NCBI GenBank assembly: GCA_022826965.1
Contig: JAJDTU010000009.1
Span: 124,001-188,000 of the forward strand
Direction of reading: 5' to 3'
From: Dehalococcoidia bacterium
GTDB lineage: Bacteria > Chloroflexota > Dehalococcoidia > Bin125
Length of the DNA: 64,000 nt
Below are positions 7,950 to 16,152 of this stretch, piece by piece (within the stretch, counting starts at the first letter, position 1; each line of letters opens with the position of its first letter). A program made the translations under genes and the position numbers. The notes under the pieces are model-generated. The model searched no databases. It was not told the DNA's origin and saw nothing but the letters and a program-made list of their open reading frames with translations.

Positions 7950-8501
7950 TCAGCTCGACGGCGGGCGCCAGCGGGTGGTCTTGGGCTGTAGCCGAGCGCC
8001 TCGGTCGGCGGCTGAGTCGGCTTCGATCGTGACGTCGTCGCCCGGGTACATCGTGCCCTGTCGGACGACGCGGGCGTAGAGGCGGGATCGGCCTGGATGC
8101 GTGGCCTGGTTGATGCGGTTGAAGTCTCCGTCGCGGAAGCTCTGGGCGATGATGCGGCAGGGCGCGGCGTAGGAGGTGATCTCGACAATTACCTGTTCAC
8201 CGAGGTGAACGCGCGAGCCGGGGACGAGCTTCTTCCAGTCGATGCCGCGGATCGTGACGTTCTCGCCGGTGGTACCGGGGCCGATCTGATGGCCGTCGGC
8301 GCGGAGGCTGTCGAGGATTTCGGCGGAGAACAAGCAGACGGCGCGCTCGGTGCCGCCGTGGTGTCGCCGGTCGCGCTGTCGGTCCTGGGTGAGACCGTAC
8401 TCGTTGACGATGGCCTCGGGAACGGCGCGCTTGGGGACGCCGCCGGGTGAGACGTTGAGTTGTTCGATTCGTCCGTTGGTTTTGGCGTTGACTGTGGCCA
8501 T
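7950..8501 (-). CDS. MOSC domain protein
   Basis: A 183-residue MOSC (molybdenum cofactor sulfurase C-terminal) domain. The motifs RHHGGTERAVCLFSAE, GTTGENVTIRG and APCRII with its conserved Cys are diagnostic. MOSC proteins bind or transfer sulfur for molybdenum-cofactor enzymes, or reduce N-hydroxylated compounds when paired with electron carriers. No molybdoenzyme or cofactor gene is in the neighbourhood apart from nuoG 38 kb away. The ATG at 8501 lacks a strong ribosome binding site. Confidence 0.9.
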   Translation of the reverse strand: MATVNAKTNGRIEQLNVSPGGVPKRAVPEAIVNEYGLTQDRQRDRRHHGGTERAVCLFSAEILDSLRADGHQIGPGTTGENVTIRGIDWKKLVPGSRVHLGEQVIVEITSYAAPCRIIAQSFRDGDFNRINQATHPGRSRLYARVVRQGTMYPGDDVTIEADSAADRGARLQPKTTRWRPPSS

Positions 8502-8602
8502 ATCGGTACCCCGCAGGAGATCGGTCGATTCGGAATTGCACGCATTCTAGGGAGTATTCGCGGGGCAGCGGGAAGTCCGGCGGGGCCTCGGCAGGCGGGC
8601 CG

Positions 8603-8649
8603 GAGCCCCCCTCTGCCTTCGGCATCTCCCCCCGCTTCGCGGGGGGAGA
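8603..8649. repeat. Dispersed GC-rich palindromic repeat, copy 2
   Basis: Same core as copies 3 and 4: CTCTGCCTTCGGCATCTCC and then a perfect CTCCCCCCGC/GCGGGGGGAG hairpin with a three-base loop. It lies downstream of the FAD oxidoreductase gene, where its hairpin could also stop transcription. Confidence 0.85.
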
Positions 8650-8672
8650 AATTGGGCTGTAGGTGAGGCTGA

Positions 8673-10316
8673 TCATGGAGGGGGAAACTCGGTGCCCCAG
8701 TGGGCGATCATTCCGTCGACGTAGAGGACGCGGAGGGCGGTGAGGAGGCCGGGGAGGAGTTGGGCTCGCTGGCGCGGTTCGACACCTTCGAGGAGGTCGT
8801 TGACGAGGTCTCGGACGGAGCGTTGGCCGTCGATTTTGGTGGCGAGGGCGGCGATGAGCATTGAGATTGGGGCACCCTGTGGGCGCGTCGGCGAGGAGAT
8901 CACGGCCCCCCACTCGAACTGTCCGTCGCCGATGACGGGCTTGCGGGCCAGGGTGACGCCCGGGGCGAGCGTGGGGACGGCATCGAGCATTGGGCTGCGA
9001 TCGGGCCAGGCGGAGTCGATCAGTTTGGCCATTCGGGCGTCGCGCTCGGCGCGTTCGGATTCGACGGCGGCGACGCCTTCGACAAAGTCGGGCGGCGCTT
9101 CGCCTCGCTCGAGCACGACGCGCTCGTAGCCCTGGGGCGGCTGTCCGGCAACGGCGGCGATGAAGGCTTCACGCGGCGAGACGTCATCGGAGCTTTGAGT
9201 CATGCGGCGGGCTTCCCAGAAGTAGGAGTCGGAGGTGCGGTTGGAGGCGTAGAAGAGGGCGGCCATCTCGCGGAACTGGTGGTACTGCTGCATGTAGAGC
9301 TGGGTGTAGACCTCGGCGGCGGGTTCGCGCATTTCGGGGTCGCGCAGGGCTGAGGTGACGTAGGCCGAGGCGAGGACGGCGGAGGAGAGTGCCAGATGCA
9401 CACCGGAGGAGAAGAGCGGATCGATGAAGCAGGCGGCGTCGCCGACGAGGATGTAGCCGTCGCCGACGAGTCGTTGCGAGGTATACGACCAGTCGCGGAT
9501 GACGCGGGGGGCGTCGATGATTTCGGCCGGCTTGAGCATCTCGGCGGTGCGTTGCGTCATTGCGAGCTGGCGGCGGTAGAAGTCCTTGGTTGGCGCATCG
9601 CCGAGTTGCGCGCCGCCCCAGGCAGCGTCAACCACGACTCCGACCGACATGATGTCGTCGGGTAGGGGGATGGCCCAGGACCAGCCGTGCTCGTACGCCT
9701 CGATGAAGATGTTGCCGGCGTCGGGCTCGGGCAGGCGGTCGGCGCCGCGGAAGTAGCTGTAGACGGCGAGATTGCGGAAGAACTCGTCGTTGACGCGCAG
9801 GTCGAGACGTCGGGCGAGGAAGCCGTTCTGGCCGCTAGCGTCGACGATCCAGTCGGCTGCGTGGGCTTGAGGTTCTCCGCTCGCCGATTCCACCGTTACC
9901 GATTTGGCGCCGGTCTCGTCGAGGCTGACATCGACGACGCGCGATCCCTGGTGCACGGATACGCCGTTGCGCTCGGCGTTGCGCAGGAGCATGTGATCGA
10001 AGGTGGGGCGCCAGACCTGGTAGGCGTGTGGATAACTGGCGTTGGTCTCGGCGAAATGCCAGGACCAGGGTTCCGGATCGCGGCCCCAGACCATGGTCGC
10101 GCCGTACTTCGGGGTAAAGCCGGCGGCTTCAATCTCGTCGATGACGCCGAGGGTCTCGAGGATCGGGATGGAGGCAGGGAGGAGGGACTCGCCGACGTGT
10201 TCGCGAGGGAAGACCTCACGCTCGAAGAGGGTGACGTCGAAGCCCTGCCGGGCGAGGAGGGTGGCGGCGGTTGAGCCTCCGGGTCCACCTCCGATGACGA
10301 TGATGCTGTCGGACAT
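8673..10316 (-). CDS. FAD-dependent halogenase-like oxidoreductase with an extra C-terminal domain
   Basis: A 547-residue flavoprotein. The FAD fold is shown by IVIGGGPGGSTAATLLARQG at the N terminus and by YILVGDAACFIDPLFSSGVH further on. HVGESLLP and WSWAIP (a WxWxIP signature) place it with flavin-dependent halogenases and related FAD hydroxylases, not simply with geranylgeranyl reductases. WxWxIP is also found in non-halogenating relatives, so halogenation is unproven. The last 100 residues (about 440-547; LATKIDGQRSVRDLVNDLL, then LRVLYVDGMIAHW) look like a small helical/winged domain resembling PqqD-type modules. No stand-alone flavin reductase is adjacent. It is in a run of leftward metabolic genes. 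Confidence 0.82.
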   Translation of the reverse strand: MSDSIIVIGGGPGGSTAATLLARQGFDVTLFEREVFPREHVGESLLPASIPILETLGVIDEIEAAGFTPKYGATMVWGRDPEPWSWHFAETNASYPHAYQVWRPTFDHMLLRNAERNGVSVHQGSRVVDVSLDETGAKSVTVESASGEPQAHAADWIVDASGQNGFLARRLDLRVNDEFFRNLAVYSYFRGADRLPEPDAGNIFIEAYEHGWSWAIPLPDDIMSVGVVVDAAWGGAQLGDAPTKDFYRRQLAMTQRTAEMLKPAEIIDAPRVIRDWSYTSQRLVGDGYILVGDAACFIDPLFSSGVHLALSSAVLASAYVTSALRDPEMREPAAEVYTQLYMQQYHQFREMAALFYASNRTSDSYFWEARRMTQSSDDVSPREAFIAAVAGQPPQGYERVVLERGEAPPDFVEGVAAVESERAERDARMAKLIDSAWPDRSPMLDAVPTLAPGVTLARKPVIGDGQFEWGAVISSPTRPQGAPISMLIAALATKIDGQRSVRDLVNDLLEGVEPRQRAQLLPGLLTALRVLYVDGMIAHWGTEFPPP

Positions 10317-10356
10317 GAGACGAGGTTATCGGGCGTGGTTGGATCAGGAGCTGGGG

Positions 10357-10409
10357 GAGCCCCCCTCTGCCTTCGGCATCTCCCCCCGCTTGCGCGGGGG
10401 GAGAGGGGA
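10357..10409. repeat. Dispersed GC-rich palindromic repeat, copy 3
   Basis: Nearly identical to copy 2, with a CTCCCCCCGC/GCGGGGGGAG stem and a four-base loop. It lies upstream of the FAD oxidoreductase gene and downstream of the flavin monooxygenase gene. Confidence 0.85.
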
Positions 10410-10447
10410 ACATTGGTCCCTCGCGATGATGCGCAGGGAGGAACGCA

Positions 10448-10475
10448 AGAGACCCGCGCTCCGGCGCGGGTCTCT
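10448..10475 (-). terminator. Strong hairpin after the flavin monooxygenase gene
   Basis: A perfect 12-base stem (AGAGACCCGCGC with GCGCGGGTCTCT) and a four-base loop, 24 bases past the stop of the leftward gene at 10499. The trailing strand reads TGCGTTCC, so the U-tract is poor, but the stem strength and position argue for termination. Confidence 0.65.
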
Positions 10476-10498
10476 GGTTGTTGAACTGGTGGTTGCGA

Positions 10499-11794
10499 CT
10501 AGTCGCCCGACATTGGGGCTCCGGTCTGGGTGTCGACTTCGAAGGCTCCCTTGAGGTCGAGTTCCTTGCCCATCTCGCGGACGGCGGGGATGACTTCCTC
10601 GCCGAACAGCTTCAGTGAGCGCATCGCGTCCTCGTGGTTCATCGCGCCGTCGCCGTCCCAGAAGAAGATGTTGCCGGGGCGCAGCTCTTCGAGGACGTGG
10701 CGGATCTTGGGGATCACCGTGTCCGGCGTACCTGTGATGATCGAGTACTTGTTGACCTGTTCCTCGTAGGTGCCGAACGCGTCGGCGTCGACCTTGTCCT
10801 GCTCAGCTTCCTTCTCGGCGAGGGCGGCCTGTTGCTCCTGCTGGCGACCGCGCGCAGCGGCTGCGAAGGTGCTGACCGTCGGCAGGAGCTGGGTGCGCGA
10901 GGTCAGACCGGGCAGGTTCTGCAGGTTGCTGCGGACCGTGCCCTGGTTGCCCTCGAGGAACGGGTTGGCGGGACCGGAGATGTACTTGCGGCCCGCTTCC
11001 TCGGCCAGTTCCTCGGTCTCATCGACGTGGACCTTGAACAGGTAGCCGTGGTGCTCGGTCGACGCTTCGTAGCCGTTCTCCTGGGCGACCTCGTCGTAGT
11101 AGTTGAAGGACTGCTTGGTCGGCTCGATCTCGGTGGCGAGCATGACGTAGGGGTAGCGATGCTCGGCGCACCACTTGACGGTGTTCCTCGACATGACGCC
11201 GGGGATCCAGATCTGGGGGTGCGGCTCCTGGTAGGGGCGCGCCCAGGGGTTGACGTAGCGGTACTGGTAGTGCTCGCCCTCCCAGCGGAACGGGCCGGGG
11301 GTCGACCAGGCCTTGACGACGAAGTCGTGCGCTTCCTGGAAGCGCTCCCAGTTGAACGGGGCCTGCGAGTTGTGGGCGACGGATTCGCGGCCGGTGCCGC
11401 GGACCCAGCCGGTGACCAGGCGGCCGCGGGAGATCATGTCGATCTCGGCCAGTTCCTCGGCCAGCCAGAGCGGGTCTTCCCAGATCGGGAGGACGTTGCC
11501 GAGCAGGACGATCTTGGCGCGCTTGGTGATACGAGCGAGGATCGCGGCTTCGACGTTCATCACGCCGCCCATGCAGAAGGGAGTGGAGTGATGCTCGTTG
11601 AGCATCAGGCCGTCAAAGCCCATCTCCTCGGCGTAGACCTTCTCGTCGAGGTAGCGGTTATAGAGCTCGGCGCCGATCCGGGGGTCGTAGTCCCCGTTCG
11701 TCATCCCGAGGTCTTCGATTTCGCGGCCGGTCGCGCCGACCCAGCCCGATTCGAAGTCCTGATAGGGACGTTCGGTGAAATAGCCAATGAACAT
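10499..11794 (-). CDS. LLM-class FMN-dependent monooxygenase
   Basis: A 431-residue bacterial-luciferase-like flavin oxidoreductase. Typical TIM-barrel segments are FDGLMLNEHH near 60, the strand RAKIVLLGNVLPIWEDP, the loop SRGRLVTGWVRGTGRES that contacts FMN, and PHPQIWIPG. Such enzymes use reduced flavin and oxygen to oxidise ketones, sulfonates, long alkanes or recalcitrant organics, and are abundant in some marine Chloroflexota. An Ala/Glu/Lys-rich insertion (about 315-340) precedes the last barrel helices. The ATG has GGAGG about 20 bases upstream and AGGAACC closer in. It probably works with the neighbouring alpha/beta-hydrolase in degradation. Confidence 0.92.
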   Translation of the reverse strand: MFIGYFTERPYQDFESGWVGATGREIEDLGMTNGDYDPRIGAELYNRYLDEKVYAEEMGFDGLMLNEHHSTPFCMGGVMNVEAAILARITKRAKIVLLGNVLPIWEDPLWLAEELAEIDMISRGRLVTGWVRGTGRESVAHNSQAPFNWERFQEAHDFVVKAWSTPGPFRWEGEHYQYRYVNPWARPYQEPHPQIWIPGVMSRNTVKWCAEHRYPYVMLATEIEPTKQSFNYYDEVAQENGYEASTEHHGYLFKVHVDETEELAEEAGRKYISGPANPFLEGNQGTVRSNLQNLPGLTSRTQLLPTVSTFAAAARGRQQEQQAALAEKEAEQDKVDADAFGTYEEQVNKYSIITGTPDTVIPKIRHVLEELRPGNIFFWDGDGAMNHEDAMRSLKLFGEEVIPAVREMGKELDLKGAFEVDTQTGAPMSGD

Positions 11795-11903
11795 GGTTCC
11801 GGTTCCTGTTCCCTCCGGCTCAGAGAGTGGATGCCCGAGCCGGCTGTACGTTCCTCAAGATGATACGTGACGGCGAATCGTCACGCCTTGATCGTCTGCC
11901 TCG

Positions 11904-12704
11904 CTACGAGCTGATGTGCGCGATCACGGCGTCGGCCGTGGCCTGAGCGTCTTCGAGCTCGACGAGATGGCCGAGCCCCTCGAGCACCTGGATCCTGCTG
12001 TTGGGCAGGCTAGCGTCGTAGACCGCGGCGACTCCCTGGGGAACGACTCGGTCGTTCTCGCCCCAGAGCAGCAGGGTGGGCGTTTCGAGCTCGGTGAGCA
12101 GATGCGGGAGCTGGCGGTTGAACATCCAGGGCTTCCAGGTGAGGCGCGCGGTCATCTCGCGCGAGAAGTCCCAGAGCTCCTTCAGTTCGGGGGCGGCTTC
12201 GTCGCCGAAGATCTCGGCGTAGGCCTCGTCGGAGGAGAAGCCGAGCTTCACGTACTCCTCGAACTCGTAGAAGATCACGTCGGCGATCTCGCCCTCTTCG
12301 GGTTGGACGCCGGCGGCGCCGATCAGTGTGAGGCTGTCGAGGCCGTGCAGGTGCATGCAGGCGAGCTCGGCCGCGACCCAGCCGCCGAAGCCCATGCCGA
12401 CGAGGTTGGCGTCGGTGTCGATGCCCATCTTGTGGATGGCGCTGTGCAGCATGATCGCGATGTCGCGCGGGTGGCGAGCCCAGACCGGGCGCTCCGACTG
12501 TCCGTAGCCGGGCATGTCGATGGCGGTGACGGTGTGGTCTTCGGCGAGCAGGTCGTAGAACGGAATCCAACCGGGTCCGGTGGAGTGGTGCAGGACGACG
12601 ATGTTGGGTCCGCTTCCGTCCTGAAGCGCGTTGACCTTGAGGCCCGATACCTCGACGGCGATCTGTGAGTGCGTTTCTGCTGGTGTGTCGGCTTGTGTCG
12701 TCAT
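11904..12704 (-). CDS. Alpha/beta-hydrolase-fold protein without the nucleophilic Ser
   Basis: A 266-residue alpha/beta-hydrolase fold. The oxyanion-hole strand IVVLHHSTGP, the strand TAIDMPGYGQSERP, the acid strand TLLLWGENDRVVP and the final His in GLGHLVELE are all present. At the nucleophile elbow, however, the canonical G-x-S-x-G-G reads GMGFGG: G105 replaces serine, with no Cys or Asp in its place. The fold may thus bind a ligand or act by another mechanism, as in cofactor-independent dioxygenase or lyase branches, rather than hydrolyse esters. ATG 12704 has AGGAG seven bases upstream; a longer frame to 12833 is less likely. It neighbours the flavin monooxygenase. Confidence 0.85.
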   Translation of the reverse strand: MTTQADTPAETHSQIAVEVSGLKVNALQDGSGPNIVVLHHSTGPGWIPFYDLLAEDHTVTAIDMPGYGQSERPVWARHPRDIAIMLHSAIHKMGIDTDANLVGMGFGGWVAAELACMHLHGLDSLTLIGAAGVQPEEGEIADVIFYEFEEYVKLGFSSDEAYAEIFGDEAAPELKELWDFSREMTARLTWKPWMFNRQLPHLLTELETPTLLLWGENDRVVPQGVAAVYDASLPNSRIQVLEGLGHLVELEDAQATADAVIAHISS

Positions 12705-12859
12705 ACACGTGCTCCTGACGGTGATTCCGGCGACGTTGTCTCGGCTCGGAAGGGGGGGTGCGGGAGTTCCGCCGGTCGGACAAGCGGAAGAACTAGTTAG
12801 GCGCAGGCTAAGCGCCCATCGGCTCAGCGGCAACTGAGCGGGGAGACACGGGCACTACA

Positions 12860-12900
12860 GCCGTTCGAAAGCCGTTCGAAGATACGGCCAGTCGTAGCAT
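12860..12900 (+). promoter_or_regulatory. Tandem 11-bp repeat and TAGCAT box before the permease operon
   Basis: GCCGTTCGAAA and GCCGTTCGAAG stand side by side at 12860-12881, each containing the palindrome TTCGAA. TAGCAT (12895-12900) lies nine bases before ATG 12910. Two equal sites one helical turn apart suggest binding of a regulator over the -35 region. Confidence 0.4.
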
Positions 12901-12909
12901 TGCAACATC

Positions 12910-15900
12910 ATGCTCGGACTGTTCCGCCTGCTCAGGCTGGCCGCCCTTCGCGAACTGCGGGGCGGTTGGCTGTTGATGTTCGGCGCGGCTTCACTGCTGA
13001 TCATTGCTGCGGCCCTGGTGGCGTTGCCGCTCGTGTTTCGAGCGGCCTCGGCCGATCTCGCACTTCGTGAGTTGATCGAGCAATCGCCGCGCGGGACCAC
13101 CTTTGCGGACCACTCGCGCGCCTTCCGCCCGGCCAGCGCTGAGGACTTCGATCGAATCGAGCGCGAGGCTTCGGAAGCTCGCGAACGGCACTTGGAGCAG
13201 TTCCCGGGGCTGGTCGGCGACACGCGGCGGATCATGGAGACGCCCGAGCTGTTCGCCGGGTTTACGCGGCTCGACAACGGTCTGAACGAGTCGCTGCAGG
13301 CGTACTTGATGTCGTTCGAGCAACTGCGGACCAACGCGCGGCTGGTGCGGGGCGACTGGGCCGGTTCGGCCGACGAGGTGGTGATCGGCTCGCGACTGGC
13401 GGAGCAGCTACACATCGATGTGGGCAGCACGGTCAGCTTCAGCGAGGAGATGCAGTTCGAGATTTCGGGGATTATCGAGCCGGTCGTGGCCGATGTCACG
13501 CGGGTGCTGGCGTTGCACTACACGGATGTCTGGTTCGAGTTGCAGTTCGATATCACGCTGGGCGGCGCCGAGGTGCCGTACTTTGGCATGTTCGCCGAGC
13601 CCGACGCGCTTGAGCGGTTCGGTGCGCCCGTCACGCATCGGATGCGGACAGAGTTCCAGACCGAGGCGATCAACTCCGACCAGGTTGAGGACGTGATCGA
13701 GTCGCTGGGCGCGTGGCAACAACAGCTGAGTCGACTGGAGAGCGGCTCGGCGGGCACGCTGTTGGTGGGCGCCCTGCAGACCTTCGTACGCCAGGCTCAG
13801 TTCTCGGCCGGGCAGTCGCTGCTGGCCGGTCTGCAGATCGCTGCGGTGGCCATGTTTGGCGTGGCGCTGGTCGGGCGAGTGATGGCGCAGCGGACGCGGG
13901 TCGATCGCGAACGGCTCGCGGCTCGCGGGGCGAAGCCCTGGCAACAGGCGGGTGCGCAGGCGATGCTCGGCGGTGTCGCGGCGCTACCGGCGGCGGTTCT
14001 CGGCGCGCCGCTGGCGGCGTTCGCGTTGAGTCACGCGGGCCGGCTGGAGGCGGTGGCTCGAGTCTCGGGCGGTGAGCCGTTCGATACGCGGCTGACGGCG
14101 GAAGCGTGGGGGCTGGCGATCCTGGGCGCGGTGATCGCCTGGATCGCATTCGCCGCGCCGGCCTGGTTCGATGCCCGGCAGCGGACGAATGAACGCGTGG
14201 CGCAGGGGCGTCCGCAGCGACAGTCGTTGGTGCAACGGGCGTGGCTCGATGTGGCGCTGCTTGCGCTGGCGACCGTGCTGTTTCTGCAGTTCGAGACCGA
14301 GGCGTCGGGCGGAGCGCTTGCGGCGTTTGAGTCGGGCGGGATCAACCCGGTGCTGATGCTGAGCCCGGGACTGCTGCTGCTGGGTGCGGCACTGACGATC
14401 ATGCGGCTGGCGCCCCGGGTCTGGGGATTCGCGGCGGCGCTGCTTTCGAGATCACCGATTCCGTCGTGGTTGTATCTCGGGGTGCTCAACGTCGCGCGGA
14501 ATCCGACCGGTCCGATGTTGCTGACGGCGCTGGTTGCGTTCATCACTGCCGTGGGGCTGATCTCGGCGACGTATGCCTCGACGATTCGGACGGTCGAGCG
14601 GTCGCGGATCGAGTACGAGGTGGGTTCCGACCTGCGCGGCGTGTCGATCGGCGGCAACCTGTCGAACTCGACGGTGGGCCGCGTGACCGAGCCACTGCAG
14701 AGCCGTGAAGGGATCATGGCGGCGGCGGCGTATCGCGGGATCGGCGCGATCGGCGGCGACCGCGAGGGCAGCCGCGTCGTGCTGCTGGGACTGCAGACAA
14801 ACCGATTGTCGGAGATCGCGTTGTTGGACGAGGACTTGTTGGGAACGTCGCCGGACGAGTTGTTGGCGGCGATCGAACGTGAGCCCGGGCGCGCCGGGCA
14901 GGAGTTGCCGGACGGGGCGGAGGCGTTGACGCTTCGCGTGCGCAGCGATCCGGGGAACAGCAATCTTGAGCTGGCGGCTCGGGTGCTCGACGCGCGCGGG
15001 CAGGTGCACATGCGTCCGTTCCGGACGAATACGGCGTCCGTGGTTGACGGGGACTGGGACACGTTTCGCGCGCCTCTGGGCGGGCTTGAACAACCGTTGC
15101 GCATCGCCGCGATTATTTTGCGGCCGCAGGCGCGGGTGGTTCGAGCACCGACCGGGACGTTGTATCTCGACGACTTGAGCGCACAGGTCGGGGAGCAGCC
15201 GGTGTCTGTGGATGCCTTTGACGAGGATGGACCGTGGCTGCCGGCGTCGGGCGGCGCCGGCGAGGACCGGATTTCGTTCGAGGGCGGAGGTCTGCGCTAC
15301 CACTGGTCGCAACTTGCGGCCAGCGACGAGCGAATCATCGTGCGCGAGTCGCCGAACCTGCCGGTCAACGCGGCGATGGACCGAGCGTCGATGGATGCCG
15401 CCGACCTGAGCGTCGGCGACATTGTCCCGATTGCGGTCAGCAATGCGAGCATCCCGGTCCGGATCCAGGCGGCCGTCGATTACTTTCCGACGCTCAATCC
15501 GGCGCAAGGCGGGTTCCTGGTCGTGGACCTGCTGGCGCTGCGTGGTGCGGCGCTGGTCGCGGCGGTTCAGGCGGTGCTGCCGATCACGGAGGTATGGACT
15601 GCGACGGAGACCAACGGGGGGCGTCTCGTCGCAGCCGAGCTGCTGGACGATGTGTACCTGTCCAGCGCGGTGCTCGACGCGGAGGCGAAGATTGTCGCGG
15701 CGGAGGAGGATCCGTTTCGCTCGGGCGGGGCGGCCGCATTGTTCGTGGTTGGGTTCATCGGACTGTTGGTCGTGGGTTCGGCGGCATTGATCTTCACACT
15801 CGCTGCGGCGGGCGGGGAGCGGGCTCGCGAGTTCGCGCTGATGCGGACGGTCGGCGCGGGTCGGGCCGGGTTGACCGCGCAGGCGGCAGTGGAGGTCGGC

Positions 15901-16152
15901 CTCGTACTGGCGGCCGGCGTGGCGCTTGGATTCGGTCTGGGACGGGCCGTGGCGGGCGCGCTACTGGCCTTCCTCGATGTCACGGCGGAAGGAGTGGCGG
16001 CTGCGCCGCCGACGGTGCTTTCGATCGACTGGGTACTGGCCGGCATTGGCGTCGGGGTGATCGTGTTGTGCGCAGTGCTGGGCACGACCGCGATCTCGCG
16101 CTGGGCGACCGGTCGTGAGGCGGCTCCGCTGCTGCGCGAGGGCGCCGACTGA
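12910..16152 (+). CDS. Large FtsX-type ABC transporter permease (first of pair)
   Basis: A 1080-residue integral membrane protein with the layout of MacB/FtsX-family permeases. An N-terminal transmembrane helix (WLLMFGAASLLIIAAALVAL) is followed by a large extracytoplasmic domain. Central transmembrane helices (about 300-560) come next, then a second extracytoplasmic domain (about 570-920) and three terminal helices, including the segment GGERAREFALMRTVGAGRAG that is typical of the FtsX fold. Such permeases export lipoproteins, lipids or peptides, or transmit mechanical signals to cell-wall enzymes. The stop TGA shares its last base with the ATG of the next gene, so they are translationally coupled. 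No ATPase gene is adjacent. Confidence 0.88.
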   Translation: MLGLFRLLRLAALRELRGGWLLMFGAASLLIIAAALVALPLVFRAASADLALRELIEQSPRGTTFADHSRAFRPASAEDFDRIEREASEARERHLEQFPGLVGDTRRIMETPELFAGFTRLDNGLNESLQAYLMSFEQLRTNARLVRGDWAGSADEVVIGSRLAEQLHIDVGSTVSFSEEMQFEISGIIEPVVADVTRVLALHYTDVWFELQFDITLGGAEVPYFGMFAEPDALERFGAPVTHRMRTEFQTEAINSDQVEDVIESLGAWQQQLSRLESGSAGTLLVGALQTFVRQAQFSAGQSLLAGLQIAAVAMFGVALVGRVMAQRTRVDRERLAARGAKPWQQAGAQAMLGGVAALPAAVLGAPLAAFALSHAGRLEAVARVSGGEPFDTRLTAEAWGLAILGAVIAWIAFAAPAWFDARQRTNERVAQGRPQRQSLVQRAWLDVALLALATVLFLQFETEASGGALAAFESGGINPVLMLSPGLLLLGAALTIMRLAPRVWGFAAALLSRSPIPSWLYLGVLNVARNPTGPMLLTALVAFITAVGLISATYASTIRTVERSRIEYEVGSDLRGVSIGGNLSNSTVGRVTEPLQSREGIMAAAAYRGIGAIGGDREGSRVVLLGLQTNRLSEIALLDEDLLGTSPDELLAAIEREPGRAGQELPDGAEALTLRVRSDPGNSNLELAARVLDARGQVHMRPFRTNTASVVDGDWDTFRAPLGGLEQPLRIAAIILRPQARVVRAPTGTLYLDDLSAQVGEQPVSVDAFDEDGPWLPASGGAGEDRISFEGGGLRYHWSQLAASDERIIVRESPNLPVNAAMDRASMDAADLSVGDIVPIAVSNASIPVRIQAAVDYFPTLNPAQGGFLVVDLLALRGAALVAAVQAVLPITEVWTATETNGGRLVAAELLDDVYLSSAVLDAEAKIVAAEEDPFRSGGAAALFVVGFIGLLVVGSAALIFTLAAAGGERAREFALMRTVGAGRAGLTAQAAVEVGLVLAAGVALGFGLGRAVAGALLAFLDVTAEGVAAAPPTVLSIDWVLAGIGVGVIVLCAVLGTTAISRWATGREAAPLLREGAD

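Noticed and set aside
10634-11863. Long plus-strand frame (409 codons) opposite the flavin monooxygenase
   Set aside because: Antisense shadow of a clear LLM-class gene in GC-rich DNA; no ribosome binding site and low-complexity Val/Gly/Leu composition.
12010-12783. Arg-rich minus frame of 257 codons
   Set aside because: A frame-shifted shadow of the alpha/beta-hydrolase gene; composition is typical of GC-rich off-frame translation.
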